Positions 1 to 4,900 are shown, counted from the first letter of the stretch. The stretch is DNA of 6,020 nt from CAZYBG01 sp964645155 (GCA_964645155.1 CAZYBG010000148.1:1-6020); one strand, 5' to 3'. Translations and numbers: made by a program. The notes: generated by a model from the letters alone, not told the origin.

Positions 1-297
1 CAGCCAGCGGTGGTTCATGTAGTACTGCGCGCATTTCTCGGCGGCCTCGGCCATCGGCTTCTGCGCCTGCCGCTTGGTGCCGACGAAGAGGATGCGGCCG
101 CCCTTGGCGACCGTCTCGCGGATGACGTTGAGCGCGGCATCGAGCATCGGGACCGTCTGGGTCAGGTCGATGATGTGGATGCCGTTGCGGTCGCCGTAGA
201 TGAACGGCTCCATGCGGGGGTTCCACCGCTGTGTCTGGTGGCCGAAATGTACGCCAGCTTCCAGCAGCTGACGCATGGAGAACTCGGGGAGCGCCAT
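1..297 (-). CDS. rpsB: 30S ribosomal protein S2, N-terminal part (runs off left edge)
   Basis: S2 is a small-subunit ribosomal protein that binds late in 30S assembly and contacts protein S1. The minus strand from 297 to 1 is 99 uninterrupted codons starting MALPEFSMRQLLEAGVHFGH, the classic S2 opening. It continues with the family segments QTQRWNPRM, FIYGDRNGIHIIDL, GGRILFVGTKRQAQ and YYMNHRWL. The full protein is usually about 240-260 aa, so the C-terminal 60% lies outside the window. The start is ATG at 297-295, preceded by a purine-rich Shine-Dalgarno stretch (AAAGGAAAAGG) at about 300-310. The gene order rpsB-tsf is usual in bacteria, so tsf is expected beyond the left edge, but this is not seen. 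A long structured leader precedes the gene. Identification is essentially certain. Confidence 0.98.
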   Translation of the reverse strand, partial: MALPEFSMRQLLEAGVHFGHQTQRWNPRMEPFIYGDRNGIHIIDLTQTVPMLDAALNVIRETVAKGGRILFVGTKRQAQKPMAEAAEKCAQYYMNHRWL

Positions 298-421
298 GCC
301 TTTTCCTTTCCGGTTTCGCGCCTCGGCGAAGTGATTCACCCCGGACCTGGTCCGAGGCAACCGGTGGACCGCCGGGGATGTCTCCCCCGGAAGGCCCGCA
401 CTCCGCCTGTGAAGTGGCGCG
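298..421 (-). promoter_or_regulatory. rpsB 5' leader with inverted repeats
   Basis: If transcription starts just downstream of the -10 candidate at 422-427, the rpsB mRNA has an untranslated leader of about 120 nt. It contains a perfect palindrome CGGACC-T-GGTCCG at 342-354, a hairpin CCGGGG/CCCCGG at 372-377 and 385-390 with a 7-nt loop, and a small dyad GTGA-T-TCAC at 331-339. GGTCC at 349-353 can pair either with GGACC at 343-347 or with GGACC at 366-370, so two alternative stems are possible. In E. coli, S2 represses its own operon through the rpsB leader. A comparable role here is inference from position and structure, not from a recognised motif. Such repeats are also easy to find by chance in GC-rich DNA. 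Confidence 0.4.
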
Positions 422-450
422 CGTCTAGCCGGTTTCCGCCGGCCGCGCAA
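422..450 (-). promoter_or_regulatory. candidate sigma-70-type promoter for rpsB
   Basis: Read on the minus strand, TTGCGC (450-445) is followed after exactly 17 nt by TAGACG (427-422). Alphaproteobacterial housekeeping promoters commonly keep TTG in the -35 box and TAGA-like -10 boxes in GC-rich genomes. The spacer contains a short dyad GCCGG/CCGGC (428-432 and 439-443). The position, between the DUF1330 stop at 511 and rpsB, suits a promoter driving the ribosomal gene. Each box matches consensus at only about three positions, so this is a candidate. Confidence 0.4.
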
Positions 451-510
451 CCCCGGTGCGAGCGGCCCGCTCCTGCCCAGCCCGTCTTGCGGCCAGTCTC
501 ACGGCCCGCC

Positions 511-819
511 TTACGGGCTGCCGCGGAGCGGATCGGACAGTCCCTCGACGATCAGCAGGTCGTATTCCGCGATGTCGGCGAAGACGTCGCGTGCCGCCTG
601 GTAGCTGGGCTCCTCGAACCGCGCGCGCGCCTCGGCGAGGCTCTCGAACTCCACGATCACCACCCGCGTCTTCGGCGACCCGACGCGCACCTCGCCGGTG
701 CCGCGGACGATGACGCGGCCGCCGACCCGGTCCATCGCGTCCATGCCCATCTCGATCGCCTGCCCGTAGCGCAGCGGATCCTTGATGTCGACCAGCGCCA
801 CCCAATACCCTTTCGGCAT
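511..819 (-). CDS. DUF1330 family protein
   Basis: This is a 102-residue protein of the DUF1330 family, small alpha/beta proteins with a dimeric ferredoxin-like barrel fold and no firmly established biochemical role. It opens MPKGYWVALVDIKDPLRYG. The family signs are the PKGYW start, the strand with VDIKDP, the GGRVIVRG segment near residues 35-42, and RVVIVEFESLAEARARFEEPSYQAAR, a typical DUF1330 core ending in the S-x-x-Y-Q helix. The frame is open up to an ATG at 870, but homologues begin at MPKGYW. The ATG at 819 has a strong Shine-Dalgarno (GGGAGGG at 826-832, 6-nt spacing), so I use 819. An ATG at 840 would add seven residues and lacks comparable support. The gene lies upstream of rpsB on the same strand, 213 bp away, and probably forms a separate unit. 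Confidence 0.9.
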   Translation of the reverse strand: MPKGYWVALVDIKDPLRYGQAIEMGMDAMDRVGGRVIVRGTGEVRVGSPKTRVVIVEFESLAEARARFEEPSYQAARDVFADIAEYDLLIVEGLSDPLRGSP

Positions 820-986
820 CCAGCACCCTCCCGTCGCCATTGCCGCGAATTCAACCCGTCGCTCTCGCAAAAGTTCGACTCGATGAAAGATCTACAACCT
901 AGCGGTGTGTCGCCGGCGCGCAAGGATGTTTCGCCGGCGGTACCGCGGCCCTTGCCGCCGCGCCACCGCCGCGCCATGAAGCGCGC
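820..986. other. divergent intergenic region (DUF1330 / pfkB-like kinase)
   Basis: This 167-bp gap must hold the start signals of the minus-strand DUF1330 gene and the plus-strand kinase-psuG unit. Its centre (about 840-900) is clearly less GC-rich than the flanking genes, as expected for a promoter zone. On the minus strand TTGTAG (898-893) is a possible -35, but no good -10 lies at 16-18 nt. I found no convincing plus-strand promoter. The GGGAGGG Shine-Dalgarno of DUF1330 is at 826-832. No operator dyad, riboswitch or further gene is evident. Confidence 0.4.
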
Positions 987-1877
987 ATGGCGCCCCGGCC
1001 CGACATCCTCTGTATCGGCTCCGTCCTCTGGGACGTGATCGGCCGGTCGCCCGCGCACATGCGCGCCGGCGCCGACGTGCCGGGGCGGATCACGCGGCTG
1101 CCGGGCGGGGTCGCGATGAACATCGCGATGACGCTGCGCCGCTTCGGCCTCGTCCCCGCGCTTCTCACCGCGATCGGCCGCGATGCCGAGGGCGAGGACC
1201 TGGTCGCCGCCTGCGAGACCTTCGGCCTCGTGACCCGGCACGTCTACCGCTCCGACGACCTGCCGACCGACCGCTACATCGCGATCGAGGGGGCGAACGG
1301 CCTGGTCGCGGCGATCGCCGACGCCCATTCGCTGGAAGCGGCGGGGGCGAAGATCCTCCGCCCGCTGGGCGACGGGACACTCGGGTCGGCGGCGGCGCCC
1401 TGGCCGGGCGCCATCGCGCTCGACGGCAACCTGACCGAGGCGTTGCTGGCCGACATCGCCGCGGCCCCCGCCTTCGCCGCGGCCGACCTGCGGGTCGCGC
1501 CGGCCTCGCCCGGCAAGGCCGAGCGGCTGCTGCCGCTGCTCGGCCACCCGCGCGCGACGTTCTACGTCAACCTCGAGGAGGCGGGGCTCCTCCTGCAGGC
1601 GCGGTTCGACACCGCCGCCGATGCCGCAGCGGCGCTCCGCGCCCGCGGCGCGGCCCGCGCGCTCGTGACCGACGGCGCGCGGACCGCGGCGATGGCCGAC
1701 GCGTCCGGCGTGCTGACGGCGACGCCGCCGGAGGTGCTGGTGACGCGCGTGACGGGCGCGGGCGACACGTTCATGGCGGCCCACATCGCCGCCGAGCACG
1801 GCGGCGCGGCCGGCGCCGCGGCGCTCGCCGCCGCCCTCCGTGCCGCGGCGGACCACGTCTCGGGAGACATCGGATGA
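987..1877 (+). CDS. psuK: PfkB-family carbohydrate kinase, probable pseudouridine kinase
   Basis: This is a 296-aa ribokinase/PfkB-family kinase. Signature 1 is visible at residues 40-69 (GGVAMNIAMTLRRFG...IGRDAEG), where G40-G41 and N45 line the sugar pocket. Signature 2 is at 252-265, with the anion hole and catalytic base GAGD at 257-260 (D260). The substrate is inferred from the partner gene: the stop overlaps the start of psuG as ATGA (1874-1877). In this family such kinases phosphorylate the ribose 5'-hydroxyl of pseudouridine with ATP. There is no N-terminal helix-turn-helix of the kind I recall in the longer E. coli PsuK. The start at 987 gives the normal PfkB opening (DILCIGSVLWDVIGR) but has only a weak Shine-Dalgarno. 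An alternative is another nucleoside or sugar kinase; the PfkB assignment itself is secure. Confidence 0.88.
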   Translation: MAPRPDILCIGSVLWDVIGRSPAHMRAGADVPGRITRLPGGVAMNIAMTLRRFGLVPALLTAIGRDAEGEDLVAACETFGLVTRHVYRSDDLPTDRYIAIEGANGLVAAIADAHSLEAAGAKILRPLGDGTLGSAAAPWPGAIALDGNLTEALLADIAAAPAFAAADLRVAPASPGKAERLLPLLGHPRATFYVNLEEAGLLLQARFDTAADAAAALRARGAARALVTDGARTAAMADASGVLTATPPEVLVTRVTGAGDTFMAAHIAAEHGGAAGAAALAAALRAAADHVSGDIG

Positions 1878-2803
1878 CCAGCCCCCTCGCCGTCTCGCCC
1901 GAGGTCGCCGCGGCGCGCACCGCCGGCGCGCCGGTCGTGGCGCTGGAATCGACCATCATCAGCCACGGCTTCGCCTGGCCCGCGAATCTCGAGATGGCCA
2001 GCCGGGTCGAGGCCGAGATCCGCGCCGCGGGCGCCGTTCCCGCCACGATCGCGGTCATCGACGGCAGCATCCGCATCGGCCTCTCGGCCGCCGAGACCGA
2101 GCGCCTCGCCCGCGCCACCGGCGTCGCCAAGCTGTCGCGCGCCGACCTTGCCGCCTGCGTCGCGCAGGGCGGCACCGGCGCGACGACGGTCGCGGCGACG
2201 ATGATCTGCGCCCGCCTCGCCGGCATCGCGGTCTTCGCCACCGGCGGCATCGGCGGCGTGCATCGCGGCGCCGAGGCCAGCTTCGACATCTCGGCCGATC
2301 TGCGCGAGCTGGCCGAGACGCCCGTCACCGTCGTCGCGGCGGGTGCGAAGGCGATCCTCGACCTGCCAAAGACGCTCGAGGTGCTCGAGACGCTGGGGGT
2401 GCCCGTCATCGTCGTGGGGCAGGACGAGTTCCCCGCCTTCTGGTCGCGCTCCTCCGGCCTCCGGGCGCCGCTCCGGATGGACGGCGCGGCCGAGATCGCC
2501 GCCGCGCACCGGATGCGCGGCCGGCTGGGGCTGCCCGGCGGCCAGCTTGTCGCCAACCCGATCCCCGCCGAAGCCGAGATCCCGGCCGCCGAGCTCGGGC
2601 CGCTGATCGACCGGGCAGTCGCCGAGGCCGCCGAGCGGGGCATCGCCGCCAAGGCGGTGACGCCGTTCCTCCTGGCGCGGATCGCCGAGCTGACCGCGGG
2701 CCGGTCGGTGACCGCCAACATCGCCCTCGTCCTCGCCAATGCGCGGCTGGCGGCGGCAATCGCGCGCGAACTCGCGATGCCGGGCGGCAATCCGTCGGCC
2801 TGA
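1874..2803 (+). CDS. psuG: pseudouridine-5'-phosphate glycosidase
   Basis: PsuG cleaves the C-C glycosidic bond of pseudouridine 5'-phosphate to give uracil and ribose 5-phosphate, using Mn2+ and a lysine that forms an imine with the opened ribose. The 309-aa product is full length. It carries ALESTIISHG (catalytic Glu25), KLSRADL (Lys86), GGTGATTVAATM (99-110), the metal and phosphate segment TGGIGGVHRG through FDISADL (His130, Asp138, Ser140, Asp142), GAKAILDLPKT (nucleophile Lys159) and TANIALV (Asn282). These correspond to E. coli Glu31, Lys93, Asp145, Lys166 and Asn289 with a steady offset of 6-7, so the active site looks intact. The ATG overlaps the kinase stop, and GGGAG at 1862-1866 lies 7 nt before it, pointing to translational coupling. 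The gene ends 64 bp before the DUF502 gene. Confidence 0.97.
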   Translation: MTSPLAVSPEVAAARTAGAPVVALESTIISHGFAWPANLEMASRVEAEIRAAGAVPATIAVIDGSIRIGLSAAETERLARATGVAKLSRADLAACVAQGGTGATTVAATMICARLAGIAVFATGGIGGVHRGAEASFDISADLRELAETPVTVVAAGAKAILDLPKTLEVLETLGVPVIVVGQDEFPAFWSRSSGLRAPLRMDGAAEIAAAHRMRGRLGLPGGQLVANPIPAEAEIPAAELGPLIDRAVAEAAERGIAAKAVTPFLLARIAELTAGRSVTANIALVLANARLAAAIARELAMPGGNPSA

Positions 2804-2816
2804 ACGCCGATGCCGA

Positions 2817-2845
2817 TTGTTGCGGGGGTCGCGGCCCCCTAGATT
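2817..2845 (+). promoter_or_regulatory. candidate promoter for the DUF502 gene, with an internal GC hairpin
   Basis: TTGTTG (2817-2822) and TAGATT (2840-2845) are separated by 17 nt, a good sigma-70-type arrangement and similar to the rpsB candidate. The spacer contains the inverted repeat GGGGG-N6-CCCCC (2824-2828 and 2835-2839). That repeat could also act as a weak stem at the 3' end of the psuK-psuG transcript, although no T-run follows it. The DUF502 start codon lies 22 nt beyond the -10 box, so the 5' leader would be short. Confidence 0.4.
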
Positions 2846-2867
2846 GGGAACGGCTGGAGTACGCCCG

Positions 2868-3638
2868 ATGACCGAAGACAAGATACCGCATCTGATTGAA
2901 CCGCGCCGCAAGCCAGGCATGCTCGGCCGCCTGCGCAGCAACTTCCTTACCGGCCTCGTCGTGGTGCTGCCGATCGGGCTGACGATCTGGCTGATCTGGA
3001 CGGTCACCGGCTGGATCGATGGCTGGGTGCTGCCGCTGGTGCCGCAGGCCTACCTGCCCGAGGAACTCGTCAACCGCCTGCTCGGCAACGCCGACCCCGC
3101 CTCGGACGACTGGGTGGCGATCAACATCCGCGGCGTCGGCGTCGTGGTGTTCCTCGTCTTCACGGTGCTGGCCGGATGGCTTGCCAAGGGCATCATCGGC
3201 CGGTCGTTCCTGCGCTCGGCCGAGCAGCTTGTCGACCGGATGCCGGTCGTGCGCTCGATCTACAACGGCCTGAAGCAGATCGCCGAGACGGTCTTCTCAC
3301 AGTCGGAAAGCTCGTTCGACCGCGCCTGCCTCGTCGAGTATCCGCGCCGCGGCCTCTGGGCGATCGGCTTCGTCTCGACCGCGGCAAAGGGCGAGATCGC
3401 GCGCCGCACGCCGGTTCCGCCCGGCGAGCAGGTCATGAGCGTGTTCCTGCCCACCACGCCGAACCCGACGTCAGGCTTCCTGCTCTATGTCCCCGCCTCC
3501 GAGGTCATCGAGCTCGACATGTCGGTCGAGGATGCGGCCAAGCTCATCATCTCGGCCGGCCTCGTCTACCCGCCGCCGAGGCCGGTGCAGCCCGAGATCG
3601 GCCCGGCGGCACCGCCGGCGGAGCGGCTGAGCGCCTGA
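2868..3638 (+). CDS. DUF502 (COV-like) integral membrane protein
   Basis: This 256-aa protein belongs to the DUF502 family, which includes plant LIKE-COV proteins; the bacterial members have no established biochemical function. A short charged N-terminus (EPRRKPGMLGRLRSNF) leads into transmembrane helix 1 (about residues 26-48, FLTGLVVVLPIGLTIWLIW). A second helix follows at about 88-110 (GVGVVVFLVFTVLAGWLAKG). Family hallmarks follow: RMPVVRSIYNGLKQIAETVF (124-143), a sheet-rich segment with FLPTTPNPTSGFLLYVP, and the helix SVEDAAKLIISAGLVYP. The proline-rich tail (PPPRPVQPEIGPAAPP) is poorly conserved in character. The positive N-terminus suggests that both ends are cytoplasmic. The start at 2868 has GGAG at 2855-2858, and upstream extension of the frame would run into psuG. 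It may follow psuG in the same transcript or use its own promoter. Confidence 0.93.
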   Translation: MTEDKIPHLIEPRRKPGMLGRLRSNFLTGLVVVLPIGLTIWLIWTVTGWIDGWVLPLVPQAYLPEELVNRLLGNADPASDDWVAINIRGVGVVVFLVFTVLAGWLAKGIIGRSFLRSAEQLVDRMPVVRSIYNGLKQIAETVFSQSESSFDRACLVEYPRRGLWAIGFVSTAAKGEIARRTPVPPGEQVMSVFLPTTPNPTSGFLLYVPASEVIELDMSVEDAAKLIISAGLVYPPPRPVQPEIGPAAPPAERLSA

Positions 3639-3797
3639 ACCGACGCAGCCGGCCCCCGCCGGACGGGCTAGTGCGTTACGCTGCGGCGATTTTTCCGGGC
3701 GGCCGCAACTTTTCGCTTGCGCGATCACGCAATCGGGAGCAACGGAGGAAGGGACCGTGCAGTTGGAGCGCACGGGTTGCTGCGGTTGGAGACACCC
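3639..3797 (+). other. upstream region of the first small gene, with dyads
   Basis: This 159-bp gap lies between the DUF502 stop and the first small envelope-protein gene. It starts with a weak GC hairpin, CCGGC-CCCC-GCCGG (3649-3662), that has no T-run. Two T-tracts follow (3690-3694 and 3710-3713), unusual in this GC-rich setting and typical of promoter zones. A 16-bp dyad TTGCG-N6-CGCAA lies at 3717-3732, and a hairpin CCGTGC/GCACGG at 3755-3760 and 3770-3775. I could not place a convincing -35/-10 pair. The true Shine-Dalgarno is GGAG at 3788-3791. Confidence 0.4.
3755..3775 (+). repeat. hairpin at CCGTGC element before small gene 1
   Basis: CCGTGC (3755-3760) and GCACGG (3770-3775) form a 6-bp stem around a 9-nt loop. 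The element begins 43 nt before the ATG. The same CCGTGC begins 43 nt before the start codon of copy 2, so it may be part of a shared leader. Confidence 0.45.
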
Positions 3798-4007
3798 ATG
3801 AAAGCCCTGAAGACCTCTCTGCTCGCCCTGCTCGCCGGCACGCCCGCCTTCGCCGGCGGCCTCGCCGACCCGATCGTCGAGCCGACCGTGATCGAGGAAG
3901 AGGCCGCGACCGGCTCGCGCGCCGGCATCCTCGTGCCGATCCTGGCGATCCTGCTGATCGGGCTCGCCCTGTCGAACAACGGTGACGACGCGCCGACCGG
4001 CGAGTAA
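3798..4007 (+). CDS. small secreted or membrane protein, copy 1 of a tandem trio
   Basis: This 69-aa protein belongs to no family I can name. Residues 1-19 (MKALKTSLLALLAGTPAFA) form a textbook Sec signal peptide: two lysines, a leucine-rich core and AFA before the predicted signal peptidase I cut. The mature part has about 50 residues: a short acidic linker (GGLADPIVEPTVIEEE), one hydrophobic segment at 42-59 (AGILVPILAILLIGLALS), and a 10-residue tail NNGDDAPTGE. The mature protein has one arginine against about eight acidic residues. The ATG at 3798 has GGAG at 3788-3791 with 6-nt spacing. The frame is open further upstream to 3717, but this would bury the signal peptide. Compared with copies 2 and 3, four residues are missing in the linker. 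An intrinsic terminator follows directly. The likely location is the inner membrane with the N-terminus periplasmic; function is unknown. Confidence 0.85.
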   Translation: MKALKTSLLALLAGTPAFAGGLADPIVEPTVIEEEAATGSRAGILVPILAILLIGLALSNNGDDAPTGE

Positions 4008-4030
4008 CCATCGATTCGTACGTGATGGAG

Positions 4031-4067
4031 GGGCGCACTCGGCCGAGTGCGCCCTTCGTCTTTCCTT
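4031..4067 (+). terminator. intrinsic terminator after small gene 1
   Basis: A perfect 24-bp palindrome (half-site GGGCGCACTCGG at 4031-4042, its complement at 4043-4054) folds into a 10-bp stem with a GGCC tetraloop. It is followed by the T-rich stretch TTCGTCTTTCCTT (4055-4067). It begins 24 nt after the stop codon of the first small gene. The T-run is interrupted but is the most T-rich downstream tract in the window. The opposite strand has no T-run after the stem, so termination is expected for plus-strand transcription only. Confidence 0.8.
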
Positions 4068-4171
4068 AGCGTGCAGCGCAAATCGCCCCCTCACGTCCCG
4101 GTTGCGCCGCGCCGAGAAATCTGCGGCAGCCAGGAAACAGTGGGCGTCGATCGTTCTGGAAGCGGCGACAC

Positions 4172-4200
4172 TTGACTTCGGCGCAGCCGCGCGGCGCGGT
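4172..4200 (+). promoter_or_regulatory. possible promoter for small gene 2
   Basis: TTGACT at 4172-4177 matches the -35 consensus at five of six positions, rare in this GC-rich window. The region 16-19 nt downstream (about 4194-4202) is GC-rich, with only GCGGTA as a poor -10. The start codon is at 4253, which would leave a leader of about 45 nt that starts close to the CCGTGC element at 4210. The terminator upstream at 4031-4067 means a new promoter is needed somewhere in 4068-4240, which supports this placement indirectly. Confidence 0.3.
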
Positions 4201-4209
4201 ACGCCGGGT

Positions 4210-4235
4210 CCGTGCGCAGACCCTGTGTGCTGCGC
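4210..4235 (+). repeat. CCGTGC element and hairpin before small gene 2
   Basis: CCGTGC (4210-4215) starts exactly 43 nt before the ATG, as in copy 1. Overlapping it, GCGCAG (4214-4219) and CTGCGC (4230-4235) form a 6-bp stem with a 10-nt loop. It ends 7 nt before the GGAGGG ribosome binding site. Confidence 0.4.
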
Positions 4236-4252
4236 CCGACCTGGAGGGAAAG

Positions 4253-4492
4253 ATGAAGCTTCTGACCGCTGCCGCGCTTGCGGCCCTGATCGCCGCGCCG
4301 TCCTTCGCGGGCGGCCTCTCCGAACCGATCACCGAGCCGGTGGTCGCCCCGACCGTCATCGAGGAAGACACCGCCGCCGGCTCGCGCGCCGGGATCCTCG
4401 TGCCGATCCTTGCCGTCCTGCTGATCGGCCTTGCCATGTCGAACGGCGGCGACGACCGGCCGCCGCCGATGATGGGCAACGGCCTGGACTGA
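4253..4492 (+). CDS. small secreted or membrane protein, copy 2 of a tandem trio
   Basis: This 79-aa paralogue of its neighbours matches copy 3 at 50 of the first 68 positions without gaps. Residues 1-19 (MKLLTAAALAALIAAPSFA) are a clear signal peptide ending SFA. The mature protein starts GGLSEPITEP, continues with a Pro/Val/Glu linker ending IEEDTAAGSR, then one hydrophobic segment at 46-63 (AGILVPILAVLLIGLAMS) and a 16-residue tail (NGGDDRPPPMMGNGLD) unlike the other tails. The segment from GSRAGILVPILA is shared exactly with copy 1. The ATG at 4253 has a strong GGAGGG at 4243-4248, so this start is preferred over upstream in-frame codons back to 4172. The gene is preceded by the terminator of copy 1 and its own 185-bp region. 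Function is unknown; a membrane-anchored periplasmic peptide is the simplest reading. Confidence 0.87.
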   Translation: MKLLTAAALAALIAAPSFAGGLSEPITEPVVAPTVIEEDTAAGSRAGILVPILAVLLIGLAMSNGGDDRPPPMMGNGLD

Positions 4493-4644
4493 GCGGCGCC
4501 GCCGCCAGCGGTGCGAAAACGCGACAATCGGCGAAAAATGCGGGGTTCCGGGGCCGTCGGCCTCCTCCCCGGCAGGGAACGGGCGCTATCGTTCACAGGT
4601 TGCGTGCGGGAATCCGTGCGCCTTGCCTGCAAGGGAGTCTGCCA
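4493..4644 (+). other. upstream region of small gene 3
   Basis: This 152-bp gap has A-tracts in a short direct repeat: GCGAAAA at 4513-4519 and again at 4531-4537, 18 bp apart. A structured GC block follows, with GTTCC (4545-4549) complementary to GGAAC (4576-4580) and CCGGGG (4548-4553) complementary to CCCCGG (4567-4572). There is no T-run, so it is not a standard terminator for copy 2. TATCGT at 4587-4592 could be a -10 box but has no matching -35. The CCGTGC element is at 4614-4619. A small hairpin CCTTG/CAAGG (4621-4625 and 4630-4634) overlaps the start of the GGGAG Shine-Dalgarno at 4633-4637. Confidence 0.4.
4614..4634 (+). repeat. CCGTGC element and hairpin before small gene 3
   Basis: CCGTGC (4614-4619) starts 31 nt before the ATG, 12 nt closer than in copies 1 and 2. 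CCTTG (4621-4625) and CAAGG (4630-4634) form a short stem that overlaps the first bases of the GGGAG ribosome binding site. Confidence 0.35.
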
Positions 4645-4896
4645 ATGAAGCTGCTCAAGACGACCGCGCTTGCGGTGATGCTCGCCTCGCCCGCCTTTGC
4701 CGGCGGACTGTCCGAACCGATCGAGGAGCCGGTGATCGCGCCCGCCGCGATCGAGGAAGACACCGCCAACAATTCGCAGGCCGGCATCCTGGTGCCGATC
4801 CTCGCCATCCTGCTGATCGGTCTGGCGATGTCGGGCGGCGGCGGCGACGGGGAGGTTATCGAAAACGGTGGCGGAGTGGTTGCCGCCGGCAACTAG
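4645..4896 (+). CDS. small secreted or membrane protein, copy 3 of a tandem trio
   Basis: This 83-aa protein is the longest copy. Residues 1-19 (MKLLKTTALAVMLASPAFA) are a signal peptide ending AFA. The mature part starts GGLSEPIEEP, with an acidic linker ending IEEDTANNSQ, a hydrophobic segment at 46-63 (AGILVPILAILLIGLAMS) and a 20-residue tail rich in glycine (GGGGDGEVIENGGGVVAAGN). After signal removal it contains no lysine, arginine or histidine and about nine acidic residues, an extreme composition. An 18-nt block coding IEEDTA (4750-4767) is identical in DNA to copy 2 (4358-4375). The ATG at 4645 has GGGAG at 4633-4637 with 7-nt spacing; upstream in-frame extension is not supported. 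Its stop lies 4 bp from the stop of the convergent patatin gene. Function is unknown. Confidence 0.87.
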   Translation: MKLLKTTALAVMLASPAFAGGLSEPIEEPVIAPAAIEEDTANNSQAGILVPILAILLIGLAMSGGGGDGEVIENGGGVVAAGN

Positions 4897-4900
4897 GGCG

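Noticed and set aside
820..870. Longer start for the DUF1330 protein at 870
   Set aside because: The family begins at MPKGYW, and GGGAGGG sits 6 nt before the ATG at 819.
10..1038. Long plus-strand open frame across rpsB and the DUF1330 gene
   Set aside because: It is antisense to two clear minus-strand genes, has low-complexity Arg/Pro/Ala composition and no recognisable domain; a GC-rich shadow frame.
657..1856. Minus-strand open frame of 399 codons
   Set aside because: It overlaps the DUF1330 gene out of frame and is antisense to the kinase; arginine-rich shadow.
1562..3007. Minus-strand open frame of 481 codons opposite the kinase and psuG
   Set aside because: It is rich in Arg, Gly, Asp and Ala, runs opposite two genes with intact catalytic motifs and has no domain; a frame kept open by high GC.
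3176..3985. Plus-strand frame overlapping DUF502 and small gene 1
   Set aside because: It is out of frame with both supported genes, rich in Arg/Pro, and has no ribosome binding site of note.
4541..4580. GC-rich inverted repeat block as a terminator of small gene 2
   Set aside because: Stems exist but no T-run follows, and the loop is long; not a standard intrinsic terminator.
3982..4644. Upstream in-frame extension of small gene 3
   Set aside because: The frame is open by chance; extension would place the signal peptide inside the protein and would cross small gene 2 and a terminator. ATG 4645 has its own GGGAG.
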